Shown here: positions 8,341 to 17,669 of the stretch, one piece after another
Layout: each line of letters opens with the position of its first letter
How positions within the stretch are numbered: the stretch's first letter is position 1
Assembly (NCBI RefSeq): GCF_001676705.1
Contig: NZ_CP016170.1
Span: 4,402,001-4,466,000, forward strand
DNA from: Bordetella bronchialis
GTDB lineage: Bacteria > Pseudomonadota > Gammaproteobacteria > Burkholderiales > Burkholderiaceae_B
DNA: 64,000 nucleotides
Direction of reading: 5' to 3'
The notes under the pieces: model-generated
The model's input: the letters and a program-made list of their open reading frames with translations, nothing else
Told to the model about the DNA's origin: nothing
Databases searched by the model: none
Made by a program: the position numbers and the translations under genes

Positions 8341-9063
8341 TTATTCGCCAAACAGATTGCGCTGTATCTGGTCCAGGTGCTCGGTCATCAATGCGGCCGC
8401 CTGGCCGGCATCGCGGTCGCGCAACGCATCCACCATCGCGCGATGCTGCCTTTCGTATTGGGCGCGGCGCGCGGGGGTCAGGGAGTTGCGCTTGAGCCGG
8501 CCCCATTCCCCTTGCTCGCGGACCTGGTTCATCAATTCCAGGATGCGCATGAAAAAAGCGTTGTGCGTGGCCACCGCGAAAGCCTTGTGCAGCGCACCGT
8601 CCCAGTACTCGAATTCCTCTATCGTGGAGGCGGCCTCGGACTGCTCCAGGCAATTCGCCATGGTGGCGAAGTCGGCGGCCGTGGCGTTGCGGGCGATCAT
8701 GCCGGGAAGCAGCGGCTCGATCAGCCGGCGGGCTTCCATCAGTTCGGCCGGGCTGACATTGCCGTCGAAACGCGGCAGGCCGGCACCCTGCACCATGCCT
8801 TCCGCCTGCTCCGAGACAAAAGTGCCGCTGCCCACGGACTGCGTGATCAAGCCACGATCGCGCAGGTCCGCCAGCACGCGCCGCACGGAACCGCGCGACG
8901 CCCCGAAGCGCGCGCTCAGCTCGCGTTCCGGGGGCAGCTTGACACCCGCCCGCAAGCGTCCGCCCAGGATTTCCTCGCGCAGATAACGCGACAAGGCCTT
9001 GGCTCCTGGCGAGCGCAACGAGGCGTCGCCATCCGGGACTGGCGTTAGGGTTTTGGTATCCAT
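8341..9063 (-). CDS. FadR-subfamily GntR regulator (FCD domain)
   Basis: A winged-helix domain occupies about residues 20-88 (LSRYLREEILGGRLRAGVKL, FGASRGSVRRVLADLRDRGL). An all-helical FCD ligand domain follows, with EARRLIEPLLPGMIARN and FHKAF-like and QHRAMVDALRDRD segments. FCD regulators usually sense organic acids. It is divergent from a fumarylacetoacetate-hydrolase-type operon. The shared 118-bp gap carries two near-palindromic sites built on CCAATTGG, so it very likely controls both itself and that operon. Confidence 0.93.
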   Translation of the reverse strand: MDTKTLTPVPDGDASLRSPGAKALSRYLREEILGGRLRAGVKLPPERELSARFGASRGSVRRVLADLRDRGLITQSVGSGTFVSEQAEGMVQGAGLPRFDGNVSPAELMEARRLIEPLLPGMIARNATAADFATMANCLEQSEAASTIEEFEYWDGALHKAFAVATHNAFFMRILELMNQVREQGEWGRLKRNSLTPARRAQYERQHRAMVDALRDRDAGQAAALMTEHLDQIQRNLFGE

Positions 9064-9083
9064 GCGGCGAGCTTAAAGAAACA

Positions 9084-9170
9084 GAACCAATTGGTCAATA
9101 ATTTCGAAAAACAACCTTGCAAACAGGCCACATTGGTTCTACATTACGGCCTGTTTTGACCAATTGGACT
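9084..9170. promoter_or_regulatory. Divergent promoter with CCAATTGG operators
   Basis: For the rightward operon, TTGCAA (9117-9122), a 17-bp spacer and TACATT (9140-9145) form a plausible sigma-70 promoter. TTGCAA is its own reverse complement. Read leftward with a 16-bp spacer it meets TATTGA (9100-9095), so both promoters may share one -35 element. ACCAATTGGT (9086-9095) overlaps the leftward -10. ACCAATTGGA (9159-9168) lies just past the expected rightward start site and ahead of the ribosome site. A half-site ATTGGTTC (9132-9139) lies in the rightward spacer. The layout suits a repressor acting on both genes. Confidence 0.6.
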
Positions 9171-9181
9171 ATGGAGCCCCT

Positions 9182-10060
9182 ATGAAATTCGCCCAGCTTT
9201 CCTATCAGGGCCAGCGCGCTATCGCGGTGGTGGACACGGAAAAAGGCCAGTTCTGGCCTGTCGCCGAACTGGCGCCCGGCTTTACCGGGGATATGGTCCA
9301 ATTGGTTCAACAATACGAGACACTGAAGCCCAAGCTCGCGCCTGCCGGCGCCGGCAAGCCGCTGGGCGAAGCCAAGGTCCTGGCGCCCATCGACCGGCCG
9401 CGCCGCAATATCTTCTGCGTGGGCAAGAACTACCACGAACACGCCGCCGAGTTCAGCAAGTCGGGTTTCGACAGCAGCGCGAAGGAAGGCGAGCACGCGC
9501 CGGAAGCGCCGGTGGTGTTCACCAAGCCCGCCAGCACGGTCATCGGCCCGAATGACAAGATCCCGCCCCACACGGACGTGGCCAAGCAGCTGGATTACGA
9601 AGTGGAATTGGCGGTGGTCATCGGCAAGCCCGGCCGCGGCATCAAGAAGGCCGACGCCTTCAAGCACATTTTCGGCTACACCATCGTCAACGACTTCACG
9701 GCCCGCGATCTGCAGAAACTGCACCGGCAATGGTTCCTGGGCAAGTCGCTGGACGGCTTCTGCCCGATGGGTCCCTATGTGGTCACCAATGACGAAGTGG
9801 ACGCGACCAATCTGGACGTGAAGTGCTGGGTCAACGGCGAGCTGCGCCAGAACTCCAATACCTCGCTGCTGATTTTCGACATCCCCACGCTGATCGAAAC
9901 GATTTCGGCCGGGATCGAACTCCAGCCCGGCGACGTGATCGCCACCGGCACGCCGGCCGGCGTCGGCATCGGCTTCAACCCGCCGAAGTTCGTCAAGTCC
10001 GGCGACGTGATGCGCATGGAGATCCAGGGCATCGGCGTATTGGAAAACGCGGTCGCCTGA
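9182..10060 (+). CDS. Fumarylacetoacetate hydrolase (FAH) family protein
   Basis: This 292-residue protein belongs to the FAH/2-keto-4-pentenoate hydratase superfamily, which cleaves C-C bonds or hydrates or decarboxylates keto acids in aromatic breakdown. The catalytic domain starts at RRNIFCVGKNYHEHAAE. It contains the metal-ligand set YEVELAVVIGKPGRGI (ExE) and NDFTARDLQ, and ends with GDVIATGTPAGVGIGF. GGAG at 9173-9176 supports the start at MKFAQLSYQG. It heads an operon with a Bug receptor and a molybdenum hydroxylase, so it probably acts downstream of that hydroxylase on a ring-opened product. The substrate is unknown. Confidence 0.92.
   Translation: MKFAQLSYQGQRAIAVVDTEKGQFWPVAELAPGFTGDMVQLVQQYETLKPKLAPAGAGKPLGEAKVLAPIDRPRRNIFCVGKNYHEHAAEFSKSGFDSSAKEGEHAPEAPVVFTKPASTVIGPNDKIPPHTDVAKQLDYEVELAVVIGKPGRGIKKADAFKHIFGYTIVNDFTARDLQKLHRQWFLGKSLDGFCPMGPYVVTNDEVDATNLDVKCWVNGELRQNSNTSLLIFDIPTLIETISAGIELQPGDVIATGTPAGVGIGFNPPKFVKSGDVMRMEIQGIGVLENAVA
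9297..9307. promoter_or_regulatory. Intragenic copy of the CCAATTGG operator
   Basis: TCCAATTGGTT within the early FAH-family coding region repeats the core of the two sites in the upstream divergent promoter. It lies about 140 bp downstream of the site near the start codon. Such spacing is suitable for a looped or roadblock repressor complex. It may also be a chance occurrence, because an 8-bp palindrome is not rare. Confidence 0.35.
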
Positions 10061-10110
10061 CCCCGACCCGCAACAGGCCCCTGACCGTATCCCCCTGCGA
10101 GGAGACAAGA

Positions 10111-11085
10111 ATGAAAACCATCCTGCGCGGCCTGGCGGCCGCCGGCCTGGTCGCGTGCGCGGCCGGAATAAACGCGGCCGCGGCCGCGCCCTACCCCAAC
10201 CATCCGGTGACCATCATCGTGCCGTTCGGCGCCGGCGGCTCGGCCGACGTCTATGCCCGCGTGCTGGCCCAGCACCTGGGGCAGGAAACCGGCCAGTCCT
10301 TCGTGGTGGAAAACCGCCCCGGCGCGGGGGCCGTCATCGGCACCCAGTACGTGGCCAAGGCCGCGCCCGACGGCTACACGCTGCTGATGATGTCCAACAC
10401 GCAAACAGTCAACGAGACCCTGCTGCACAACAAGCCTTATGACTTGATGCGCGACTTCACCGCCGTGGCGCCGGTGAACGAAGCGCCACTGGTACTGGTC
10501 GTGCGTGACGGACTGCCGATCCAGAGCGTGCAGGACCTGATCAAGGCCGCGAAGGCCAAGCCGGGGCAGTTGAACTACGCGTCCTCGGGCACCGGCACGC
10601 CGTACCACATGGCGGGCGAGCTGTTCAAAAGCCTTGCCGACGTGAACATCGTCCATATTCCGTACAAGAGCAGCGGCGGCGCCCGCACCGACGTACTGGG
10701 CGGCCAGGTGGACATGATGTTCGATGCGGTCAGCACGATGACCGACCTGATCCAGACCAGGAAGGTGCGCGCCATCGCCACCACGGGCAACGAGCGCTCC
10801 AGCGTGCTGCCCGACGTGCCGACCATGGCGGAGGCCGGCGTGAAGGACTACACGGCCACCATCTGGCTGGGCCTGCTCGCGCCCAAAAACACCCCCAAGG
10901 AGGTGGTCGACTTCCTGAACGAAAAGGTGAGCAAGATCGTCAGCGATCCGCAAGTCACGGCCGTCTGGGCGAAAAGCGGCGTCAGCCCCATGAAGATGAC
11001 GCCCGCGCAGTTCACCGACTTCCTCAAGGGCGACATCGACAAGTGGGGCAAGATCGTCAAGTCGGCGAACATCAAGGTGGACTGA
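10111..11085 (+). CDS. Bug-family TTT solute receptor
   Basis: This 324-residue protein has a signal peptide (MKTILRGLAAAGLVACAAG, cleavage near AAAAPYPNHP). Family signatures are IIVPFGAGGSADVYARVLA, VVENRPGAGAVIGTQYVAKA and LPDVPTMAEAGVKDY. The start is set by GAGGAG seven bases upstream. It is the second gene of the FadR-controlled operon and is followed after 4 bp by the hydroxylase small subunit. It probably captures the substrate of that enzyme. No TctA/TctB membrane subunits are encoded nearby. Confidence 0.95.
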   Translation: MKTILRGLAAAGLVACAAGINAAAAAPYPNHPVTIIVPFGAGGSADVYARVLAQHLGQETGQSFVVENRPGAGAVIGTQYVAKAAPDGYTLLMMSNTQTVNETLLHNKPYDLMRDFTAVAPVNEAPLVLVVRDGLPIQSVQDLIKAAKAKPGQLNYASSGTGTPYHMAGELFKSLADVNIVHIPYKSSGGARTDVLGGQVDMMFDAVSTMTDLIQTRKVRAIATTGNERSSVLPDVPTMAEAGVKDYTATIWLGLLAPKNTPKEVVDFLNEKVSKIVSDPQVTAVWAKSGVSPMKMTPAQFTDFLKGDIDKWGKIVKSANIKVD

Positions 11086-11089
11086 GCCC

Positions 11090-11656
11090 ATGCCGGATCC
11101 CAGCACGGACCGCGACATCGCCTTCACGCTGAACGGCGCCGCCACGCAACTGCGCGTGGACGGCGACCGCCGGCTGCTGGACGTGCTGCGCAACGACCTG
11201 GACCTGAAGAGCAGCCATTACGGCTGCGGCTCCGGGGAATGCGGCGCCTGCTTCGTCCTGCTGGACGACCACGCGGTGCCGGCCTGCGATACGCCCATGT
11301 GGGCGGTCGCCGGCAAGCGCGTCGTCACCTCCGAGGGACTGGGGACGCCAACGGCCCCCCATCCCGTGCAGGCCGCTTTCATCGCGGAACAGGCCGCGCA
11401 GTGCGGCTATTGCACGTCGGGCATGCTGATCGCCGCCACAGCCCTGCTGCACCGTTGCCCGCGCCCCTCGGACGCCGAGATCCGCGCCGGCATGGAGCGC
11501 AACCTGTGCCGCTGCGGCACGCAGCTGCGCGTCATGAAGGCGATACACCGCGCCGCCGCGCGGCCAGGATCCGGACGGACGCCCGCCGCAAGCGATATCG
11601 ATGAAGACCCCTCCGCCGCCGGCGCGGCGGGCGGATCGCGGAGCGCTGCCCCATGA
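11090..11656 (+). CDS. Molybdenum hydroxylase small subunit, two [2Fe-2S] clusters
   Basis: This 188-residue protein has an N-terminal plant-ferredoxin-type domain with GCGSGECGACFVLL and a further Cys (VPACDTP). It also has a helical [2Fe-2S]-binding domain with QCGYCTSGM and RNLCRCGTQLRV. It passes electrons from the molybdenum site of the large subunit, as in nicotinate, isoquinoline and aldehyde oxidoreductases. The last 30 residues are a low-complexity Gly/Ala/Ser tail. Its stop overlaps the large-subunit start by 4 bp (ATGA), giving translational coupling. No FAD subunit is encoded nearby, which suggests a cytochrome or other external acceptor. Confidence 0.95.
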   Translation: MPDPSTDRDIAFTLNGAATQLRVDGDRRLLDVLRNDLDLKSSHYGCGSGECGACFVLLDDHAVPACDTPMWAVAGKRVVTSEGLGTPTAPHPVQAAFIAEQAAQCGYCTSGMLIAATALLHRCPRPSDAEIRAGMERNLCRCGTQLRVMKAIHRAAARPGSGRTPAASDIDEDPSAAGAAGGSRSAAP

Positions 11657-13827
11657 CGGCGGCCACGTCCCTGCCCCCGAGCCTGCAGGCCAATGCGCGG
11701 CTCTCGACCTGGCTGCGCGTGGACCCCGCCGGCACCATCGAGGTGCGCTCGGGCAAGGTGGAGATCGGCCAGGGCATCCTGACCGCGCTGGCGCAGATCG
11801 CCGCCGAAGAACTGGACGTGGCTTTCGAGCGCATCCGCATGATCGCCGCCGACACCGCGCGCAGCCCGGACGAGGCGGTGACCTCCGGCAGCCTGTCCAT
11901 CCAGCACTCCGGATCGGCCTTGCGGCATGCCTGCGCGCAGGCGCGCGCCCTGATGCTGGAGGAGGCGGCGCGGCGCCACGGCCTGGCCGCGCAGGCATTG
12001 ACCGTGGCGGACGGCGACATCCTGCACGACGGACGCCGCGTGAGCAGTTACTGGGAGCTGGGCGAAGACGTGCTGCGGGACCAGCCGGCGCGGCCCGGCG
12101 TACAGCCCAAGGACCGCGCCAGCTACCGCATCGTCGGAACCGGCCAGGCGCGCGGCGATATCGCGGAAAAAGTATTCGGCCGCTTCCGTTTCATCCACGA
12201 TATGGTGCTGCCCGGCATGGTGCACGGGCGCATGGTAAGGCCGCCTTCCCCCGACGCCGAGCTGCTGGAATGGGACGCGGACGGGGTCGCGGCCTGGGAA
12301 GGCGTACTGGCCGTGGCGCGCGACGGCTCGCTGGCCGGCGTGATCGCCCGGACGGAAGCGCTAGCCGAGCGAGCGGCCGCGGCGCTGGCCCGGTCCGCGC
12401 GCTGGCGCGAACGCGCCACGCTGCCCGATGCCGGCGACCTGCCCGCCTGGCTGAAAAGCCTGCCTTGCGTGGACCTGCGTCTGGGCAACGCGGCCGACCC
12501 CGCACCCCGGACGGTTCCGGCCACGGACGACATGCCGGCCCGGGGCGGCCGGACCTACCGTGCCGCCTACAGCAAACCCTTCATCAAGCATGGGTCCATC
12601 GGACCGTCCTGCGCCTTGGCGCTGGCGCGCGAGGACGCCGGCCCCGGCACCCCGGCGCTGGAGGTCTGGAGCCACACCCAGGGTATCTTCAATCTGCGCA
12701 AGGACCTGAGCCTGGCCTTCGACCTGCCGGAAGCGGATATCGTCGTGCGGCATGCGCAAGGCGCCGGCTGCTATGGACACAACGGCGCGGACGACGTGGC
12801 CTACGATGCGGCGTGGCTGGCGCGGCGATGCCCCGGCCGCCCGGTGCGGGTGCAATGGTCGCGTGCCGACGAACTGAACTGGTCGCCGCACGGCCCCGCC
12901 ATGGCCATCGAACTGCAAGCGGAGGTCGACGGCAACGGGCACATCGTCTCGTGGCGGCACGAACTCTGGAGTCCGGGGCATGGCCTGCGTCCCGGCCGCT
13001 CGGCCACGCCCACGCTGCTCGGCTCCTGGTACCTGGAACGCCCTTTCGAGCGGCTGCATTCCGTGGACGCGCCGCGTGCGGCGGGCGGGGGCGCCGATCG
13101 CAACGCCGACCCCATCTATCGCTTCCCGACCGCCGACGTACTGTGCCACCGCGTGCTGGACGTGCCGATGCGTACGTCGTCGCTGCGGGCGCTGGGCGCC
13201 TACGGCAATGTCTATGCCATCGAGTCGTTCATGGATGAACTGGCACGCGCCGCGAATAGCGATCCGCTGGCCTACCGGCTGGCGCACCTGGCCGACGCCC
13301 GCGGCATCGCCGTGCTGCGACAGGCAGCGGCCATGGCCGGCTGGGAAAGCCGCGTGGCGCCGCGCGGCGAGGGCCGCGGCCTTGGCCTGGGCTTCGCCCG
13401 CTACAAGAACACCGGCGCCTACTGCGCCGTGGTGGCCGAGGTCGACGTGCAGGAAACCGTGCAGGTGCGGCGCCTTTGGATCGCCGTGGACGTGGGCTTG
13501 GTCATCAACCCGGATGGCGTGCGCCAGCAGATCGAGGGCGGCGCGCTGCAGGCGGTGAGCTGGACCTTGATGGAAGCGGCCCGCTTCGACCGCACGCGCC
13601 TGCTGGGCGACAACTGGCAGGACTATCCGATGCTGCGGTTCTCGCAGGTGCCCGATGTGGAGATCGCCATCGTGCAACACCCCGGCGACGACCCGGTGGG
13701 CGCGGGCGAAGGTTCGCTGGGCCCCACGGCGGCGGCCATCGGCAATGCCGTGTTCGACGCCCTGGGGGTGCGGGTTCGGGATCTGCCCTTGACCTTCGAC
13801 CGCATCGTCGCCGCCATGCAGGAGTAG
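11653..13827 (+). CDS. Molybdenum hydroxylase large subunit (NicB/IorB-like)
   Basis: This 724-residue catalytic subunit has the molybdopterin-binding signatures of the xanthine dehydrogenase family: VRSGKVEIGQGILTALAQI, DEAVTSGSLSIQHSGSALR, SSLRALGAYGNVYAIESFMD and the C-terminal GAGEGSLGPTAAAIGNAVFD, whose Glu is the expected base. The organisation (small subunit plus large subunit, no FAD subunit) matches isoquinoline and nicotinate oxidoreductases. Such enzymes hydroxylate N-heterocycles or aldehydes with water-derived oxygen. Unlike NicB it lacks a C-terminal cytochrome c region. The substrate cannot be read from the sequence. Confidence 0.93.
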   Translation: MTAATSLPPSLQANARLSTWLRVDPAGTIEVRSGKVEIGQGILTALAQIAAEELDVAFERIRMIAADTARSPDEAVTSGSLSIQHSGSALRHACAQARALMLEEAARRHGLAAQALTVADGDILHDGRRVSSYWELGEDVLRDQPARPGVQPKDRASYRIVGTGQARGDIAEKVFGRFRFIHDMVLPGMVHGRMVRPPSPDAELLEWDADGVAAWEGVLAVARDGSLAGVIARTEALAERAAAALARSARWRERATLPDAGDLPAWLKSLPCVDLRLGNAADPAPRTVPATDDMPARGGRTYRAAYSKPFIKHGSIGPSCALALAREDAGPGTPALEVWSHTQGIFNLRKDLSLAFDLPEADIVVRHAQGAGCYGHNGADDVAYDAAWLARRCPGRPVRVQWSRADELNWSPHGPAMAIELQAEVDGNGHIVSWRHELWSPGHGLRPGRSATPTLLGSWYLERPFERLHSVDAPRAAGGGADRNADPIYRFPTADVLCHRVLDVPMRTSSLRALGAYGNVYAIESFMDELARAANSDPLAYRLAHLADARGIAVLRQAAAMAGWESRVAPRGEGRGLGLGFARYKNTGAYCAVVAEVDVQETVQVRRLWIAVDVGLVINPDGVRQQIEGGALQAVSWTLMEAARFDRTRLLGDNWQDYPMLRFSQVPDVEIAIVQHPGDDPVGAGEGSLGPTAAAIGNAVFDALGVRVRDLPLTFDRIVAAMQE

Positions 13828-13912
13828 CCCCATCCTTCACCGCATCGTCGCCGCCAGGCAGGAATACGCCCGGTACATGGCCGCATCGGCGCCGCCACGC
13901 AGGACTGGGCGC
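13801..13912 (+). repeat. Three imperfect 40-bp tandem copies at the hydroxylase gene end
   Basis: CGCATCGTCGCCGCCATGCA (13801) includes the last codons of the large-subunit gene. It is followed by close copies starting CGCATCGTCGCCGCCAGGCA at 13841 and CGCATCGGCGCCGCCACGCA at 13882. The period is 40-41 bp and similarity runs about 30 bp into each unit. The stop codon lies in the first copy only. The copies look like tandem duplication of the gene's 3' end followed by drift, filling the gap before the ModA-like gene. Confidence 0.75.
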
Positions 13913-14004
13913 TGTACCGGGGCCCTTTGGCCACGGCGCCGGAACGCCAACCCGCCGCCCGCGCGTCGCCGCGCGGCGCGGCCCATCGCCAACCAAGGAA
14001 ACGC

Positions 14005-14700
14005 ATGACACTCACACTCTTCAGCGGCGGCGCCGCCAAAGCCGTGGTCACGGGCCTGCAGGCCGAATTCGAACAACGCCATGGCGGCACGCTGGACGCC
14101 AGCTTCGGCGCCGTCGGCACGATGCGCGACAAGTTGCTGGCCGGCGCGGCATGCGACGTCATCGTGCTTTCCGATGCGCTGATCGAGGAGCTGGAAAAGC
14201 AGGGCCACGTGGTCGCCGGCAGCGCGCGGCCGCTGGGCCGGGTCGAAACCGGCGTGGCCGTCCGCACGGGGACCTCTCCCGTCGCGGTGGGCGATGGCGC
14301 GGCGCTGAAGGCCACGCTGGCGGCCGCCCGAGGGCTGTACGTGCCGCACCTGACGCAATCGACCGCCGGCCAGCATATCGCCAATGTGCTGCGCCGCCTG
14401 GGACTGGCCGAGACGCTGGCCGACCGCATCCACGAATATCCCAACGGCGCGGTCGCCATGGGGGAGCTGGCCAAGACCACCGGCGACGGCATGGTCGGCT
14501 GCACCCAGGTCACGGAAATCCTCTACACGCCGGGCGTAACGCTGGTCGGGGAATTGCCCAAGGAGTATGGGCTAAGCACCGTCTACACCGCGGCCTGCTG
14601 CGCCAAATCCGGCGACCCTGCCCGCGCCATGGCCTTCGTGGAAGCGCTGGGTGGCCCGGAATCGCTGGCGCTGCGCAAGCAGGCGGGGTTTGTGGTCTAA
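14005..14700 (+). CDS. ModA-like substrate-binding protein without a signal peptide
   Basis: This 231-residue protein shows the type II periplasmic-binding fold of molybdate-binding-like proteins: LTLFSGGAAKAVVTGLQAEF, then GTMRDKLLAGAACDVIVLSD and STAGQHIANVLRRLGLAE. The start at 14005 is set by AAGGA at 13995-13999. The protein begins directly at the first strand of the mature domain, so no export signal is visible. The only longer in-frame extension is Arg/Pro-rich. It is the last gene of the hydroxylase operon. A cytoplasmic role, for example binding an oxyanion or a pathway metabolite, is inference. Confidence 0.82.
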   Translation: MTLTLFSGGAAKAVVTGLQAEFEQRHGGTLDASFGAVGTMRDKLLAGAACDVIVLSDALIEELEKQGHVVAGSARPLGRVETGVAVRTGTSPVAVGDGAALKATLAAARGLYVPHLTQSTAGQHIANVLRRLGLAETLADRIHEYPNGAVAMGELAKTTGDGMVGCTQVTEILYTPGVTLVGELPKEYGLSTVYTAACCAKSGDPARAMAFVEALGGPESLALRKQAGFVV

Positions 14701-14716
14701 GAGCCCAGGGCCGGGT

Positions 14717-14986
14717 TCATTTATGCAAAAGCCGCCGCATCGCCAGTGCCGCGGCGGCGCCGATGACCAGGGTGAACATGATGGCGGCCACGCCGAGTAT
14801 GGGCGCCTGGTCGGCGAAATCGCTGGACAGCGTGGCGAACAGCACCCAGCCCCCGTTCACCACGGCCAGCACGGCGCAGCCCGTCAGCGTGGCCCCCAGG
14901 CGTGCCGCGCAGGCGCATAAGGCGCCGCCCAAAATAGCAATGGCCACTACCGTGGCCATTCCCCAGAACAGGTCTTCGTACGCCAT
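14717..14986 (-). CDS. Hypothetical small membrane protein
   Basis: This 89-residue protein has three predicted membrane segments (VVAIAILGGALCACA, GCAVLAVVNGGWVLFA and ILGVAAIMFTLVIGAAAAL) and a short basic tail (MRRLLHK). I do not recognise the family. GGAAGG lies about 12 bases before the start. It runs on the minus strand after a second small gene (15036-15278), with a 49-bp gap. It converges with the ModA-like gene, whose stop is 16 bp away. Confidence 0.6.
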   Translation of the reverse strand: MAYEDLFWGMATVVAIAILGGALCACAARLGATLTGCAVLAVVNGGWVLFATLSSDFADQAPILGVAAIMFTLVIGAAAALAMRRLLHK

Positions 14987-15035
14987 CGCACCGCCGCCTT
15001 CCGACGAAAAACGGCAGTGTACCGGGCAATGATGA

Positions 15036-15278
15036 TCAGTTGTGTGAGTACTCCGGCTCGCCGTTGTAGCGCACCCCGCGGATGCCCTGGAATAGCTGCC
15101 GGCAGTTGCGTTCGGCCTCGTCCTGGCTGGCGAAGGCGCGCCCGCCCGGCATGCTCCAGCACTTTTCCGGCGCGTTCACGCCGATCTTGCGAGTCCACAC
15201 CTGCACGCGGTATTTGCGGTCGCTGTCCGCGGCCACCGCGCAACGTACCCGAAAGCCATTAACCGTACGAGTTTCCAT
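15036..15278 (-). CDS. Hypothetical small protein, 80 residues
   Basis: The protein starts METRTVNGFRVRCAV, with AAGGGAG six bases upstream on the minus strand. It is hydrophilic and probably a small alpha/beta domain: YRVQVWTRKIG looks like a strand pair and SQDEAERNCRQLF an amphipathic helix. It contains three Cys residues and no signal peptide. I do not recognise a named family. The longer frame start at 15335 has no ribosome site and was not used. Confidence 0.6.
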   Translation of the reverse strand: METRTVNGFRVRCAVAADSDRKYRVQVWTRKIGVNAPEKCWSMPGGRAFASQDEAERNCRQLFQGIRGVRYNGEPEYSHN

Positions 15279-15721
15279 GGTGAACTCCCTTGTCTCTTGA
15301 TCGGGCGCCCGGGGTGGCGACCAGTTGAGCCGCATTTTGCCGTGCGGATTAGGACGGCTTTATTGCGACATGGAAACCAAAAGCGATAAAGATTTTCTGA
15401 GTGCGTACGTGCCCGTAGTCCGCCGGCAAGGGTGCCACGCGCGCGCAGGAGGCGGTGCGGCCCCTCTTTGTAACCAGTCGTTATGCCACCTTGCCCCCGA
15501 ACGGTAGAGCACAGCTGTTTCATCCCATTTCGCCCCCGCCTTTGCCCTGCGAAACCCGCACCACAATAAACCACAAAGACCCAAAAAAACACAGGACGCC
15601 CGGGGCGGTGTAGCGGATTGTCGCCTTTTGATGAGCGCGTGCGGGGATGTAAATCGGACTTTTACCCGACAATAGAGCCGTCATTTCCACAGCTGCCACG
15701 GCAGCAAAGCGCAGGAGCATC
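15279..15721. other. 443-bp intergenic region between divergent small genes
   Basis: No convincing coding frame was found. The stretch is locally AT-richer around 15360-15410 and 15560-15600, including a run of seven A residues. CCGCA (15330-15334) and TGCGG (15343-15347) can pair as a small hairpin. It should hold promoters for both flanking genes, but no strong sigma-70 pair is visible. Confidence 0.4.
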
Positions 15722-16042
15722 ATGATCAAACGTTGGATAGTCTCTGGCCTTGGCGCCGCCGCCCTGCTGGCCTCGGGCGCCGCGCTGGCTCGCGTGGATG
15801 TGGGTATCTCCATCGGGGTTCCGCCGGTCGTGATCGGCGCCCCTGTCTATGCCGCGCCGGCGCCCGTGTACGTGGCCCCGCCGCCCCCCGTCTACGTCGC
15901 CCCGCCGCCGGTGGTGGTCGCCCCCCGCCCCGTGTATGTCGCGCCCCGTCCCTACTACTACCCCCGCCCGTACTATCACGGCGGCGGCCCGCGCTATTAC
16001 CACGAGCGCTGGGACAAGGGCCACCACGGCCACCGTCACTGA
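15722..16042 (+). CDS. PXPV-repeat exported protein
   Basis: This 106-residue protein has a signal peptide (MIKRWIVSGLGAAALLASG, cleavage near ALARVDVG). The mature part carries repeats of PVYVAPPP, VYVAPPPVVVAP and RPVYVAPRPYYYP, and a C-terminal His-rich tail (HERWDKGHHGHRH). This matches the PXPV repeat family common in Burkholderiales. Its role is unknown. It may be an envelope or metal-binding protein, because the tail has six His in the last twelve residues. AGGAG lies upstream of the start. A strong terminator-like hairpin follows 137 bp downstream. Confidence 0.85.
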   Translation: MIKRWIVSGLGAAALLASGAALARVDVGISIGVPPVVIGAPVYAAPAPVYVAPPPPVYVAPPPVVVAPRPVYVAPRPYYYPRPYYHGGGPRYYHERWDKGHHGHRH

Positions 16043-16178
16043 GCGCAGGCCGGCGGCGGCCGTCCCCGCGCAAGCGGGGCCCGCCGACTCCGCCGGATGC
16101 GCTTGAAGACGGCGCGGGTCACGGGCCCGTTCCGGACACCCGGGCCGCGCCGGATACCGTCGTTGCGGGCGGCATCCA

Positions 16179-16249
16179 GGCAAAGATAAACCCGCCGAAT
16201 GGACTGCCGCGGAAAGCCGGACAGTCCACCAGGCGGGTTTCTTTTTGCC
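16179..16249. terminator. Bidirectional terminator between the PXPV gene and serS
   Basis: The arms run 16179-16196 and 16232-16249 and pair with two mismatches (core AAACCCGCC with GGCGGGTTT). A nested stem GGACTG (16201-16206) with CAGTCC (16222-16227) sits inside. CTTTTT follows the core on the plus strand. The element separates convergent genes and can serve both strands, though the T-tract is better on the plus side. Confidence 0.75.
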
Positions 16250-16280
16250 CATCCGCGGCCGGCCGACACCGGCGTGGATC

Positions 16281-17669
<1,389 letters not shown>

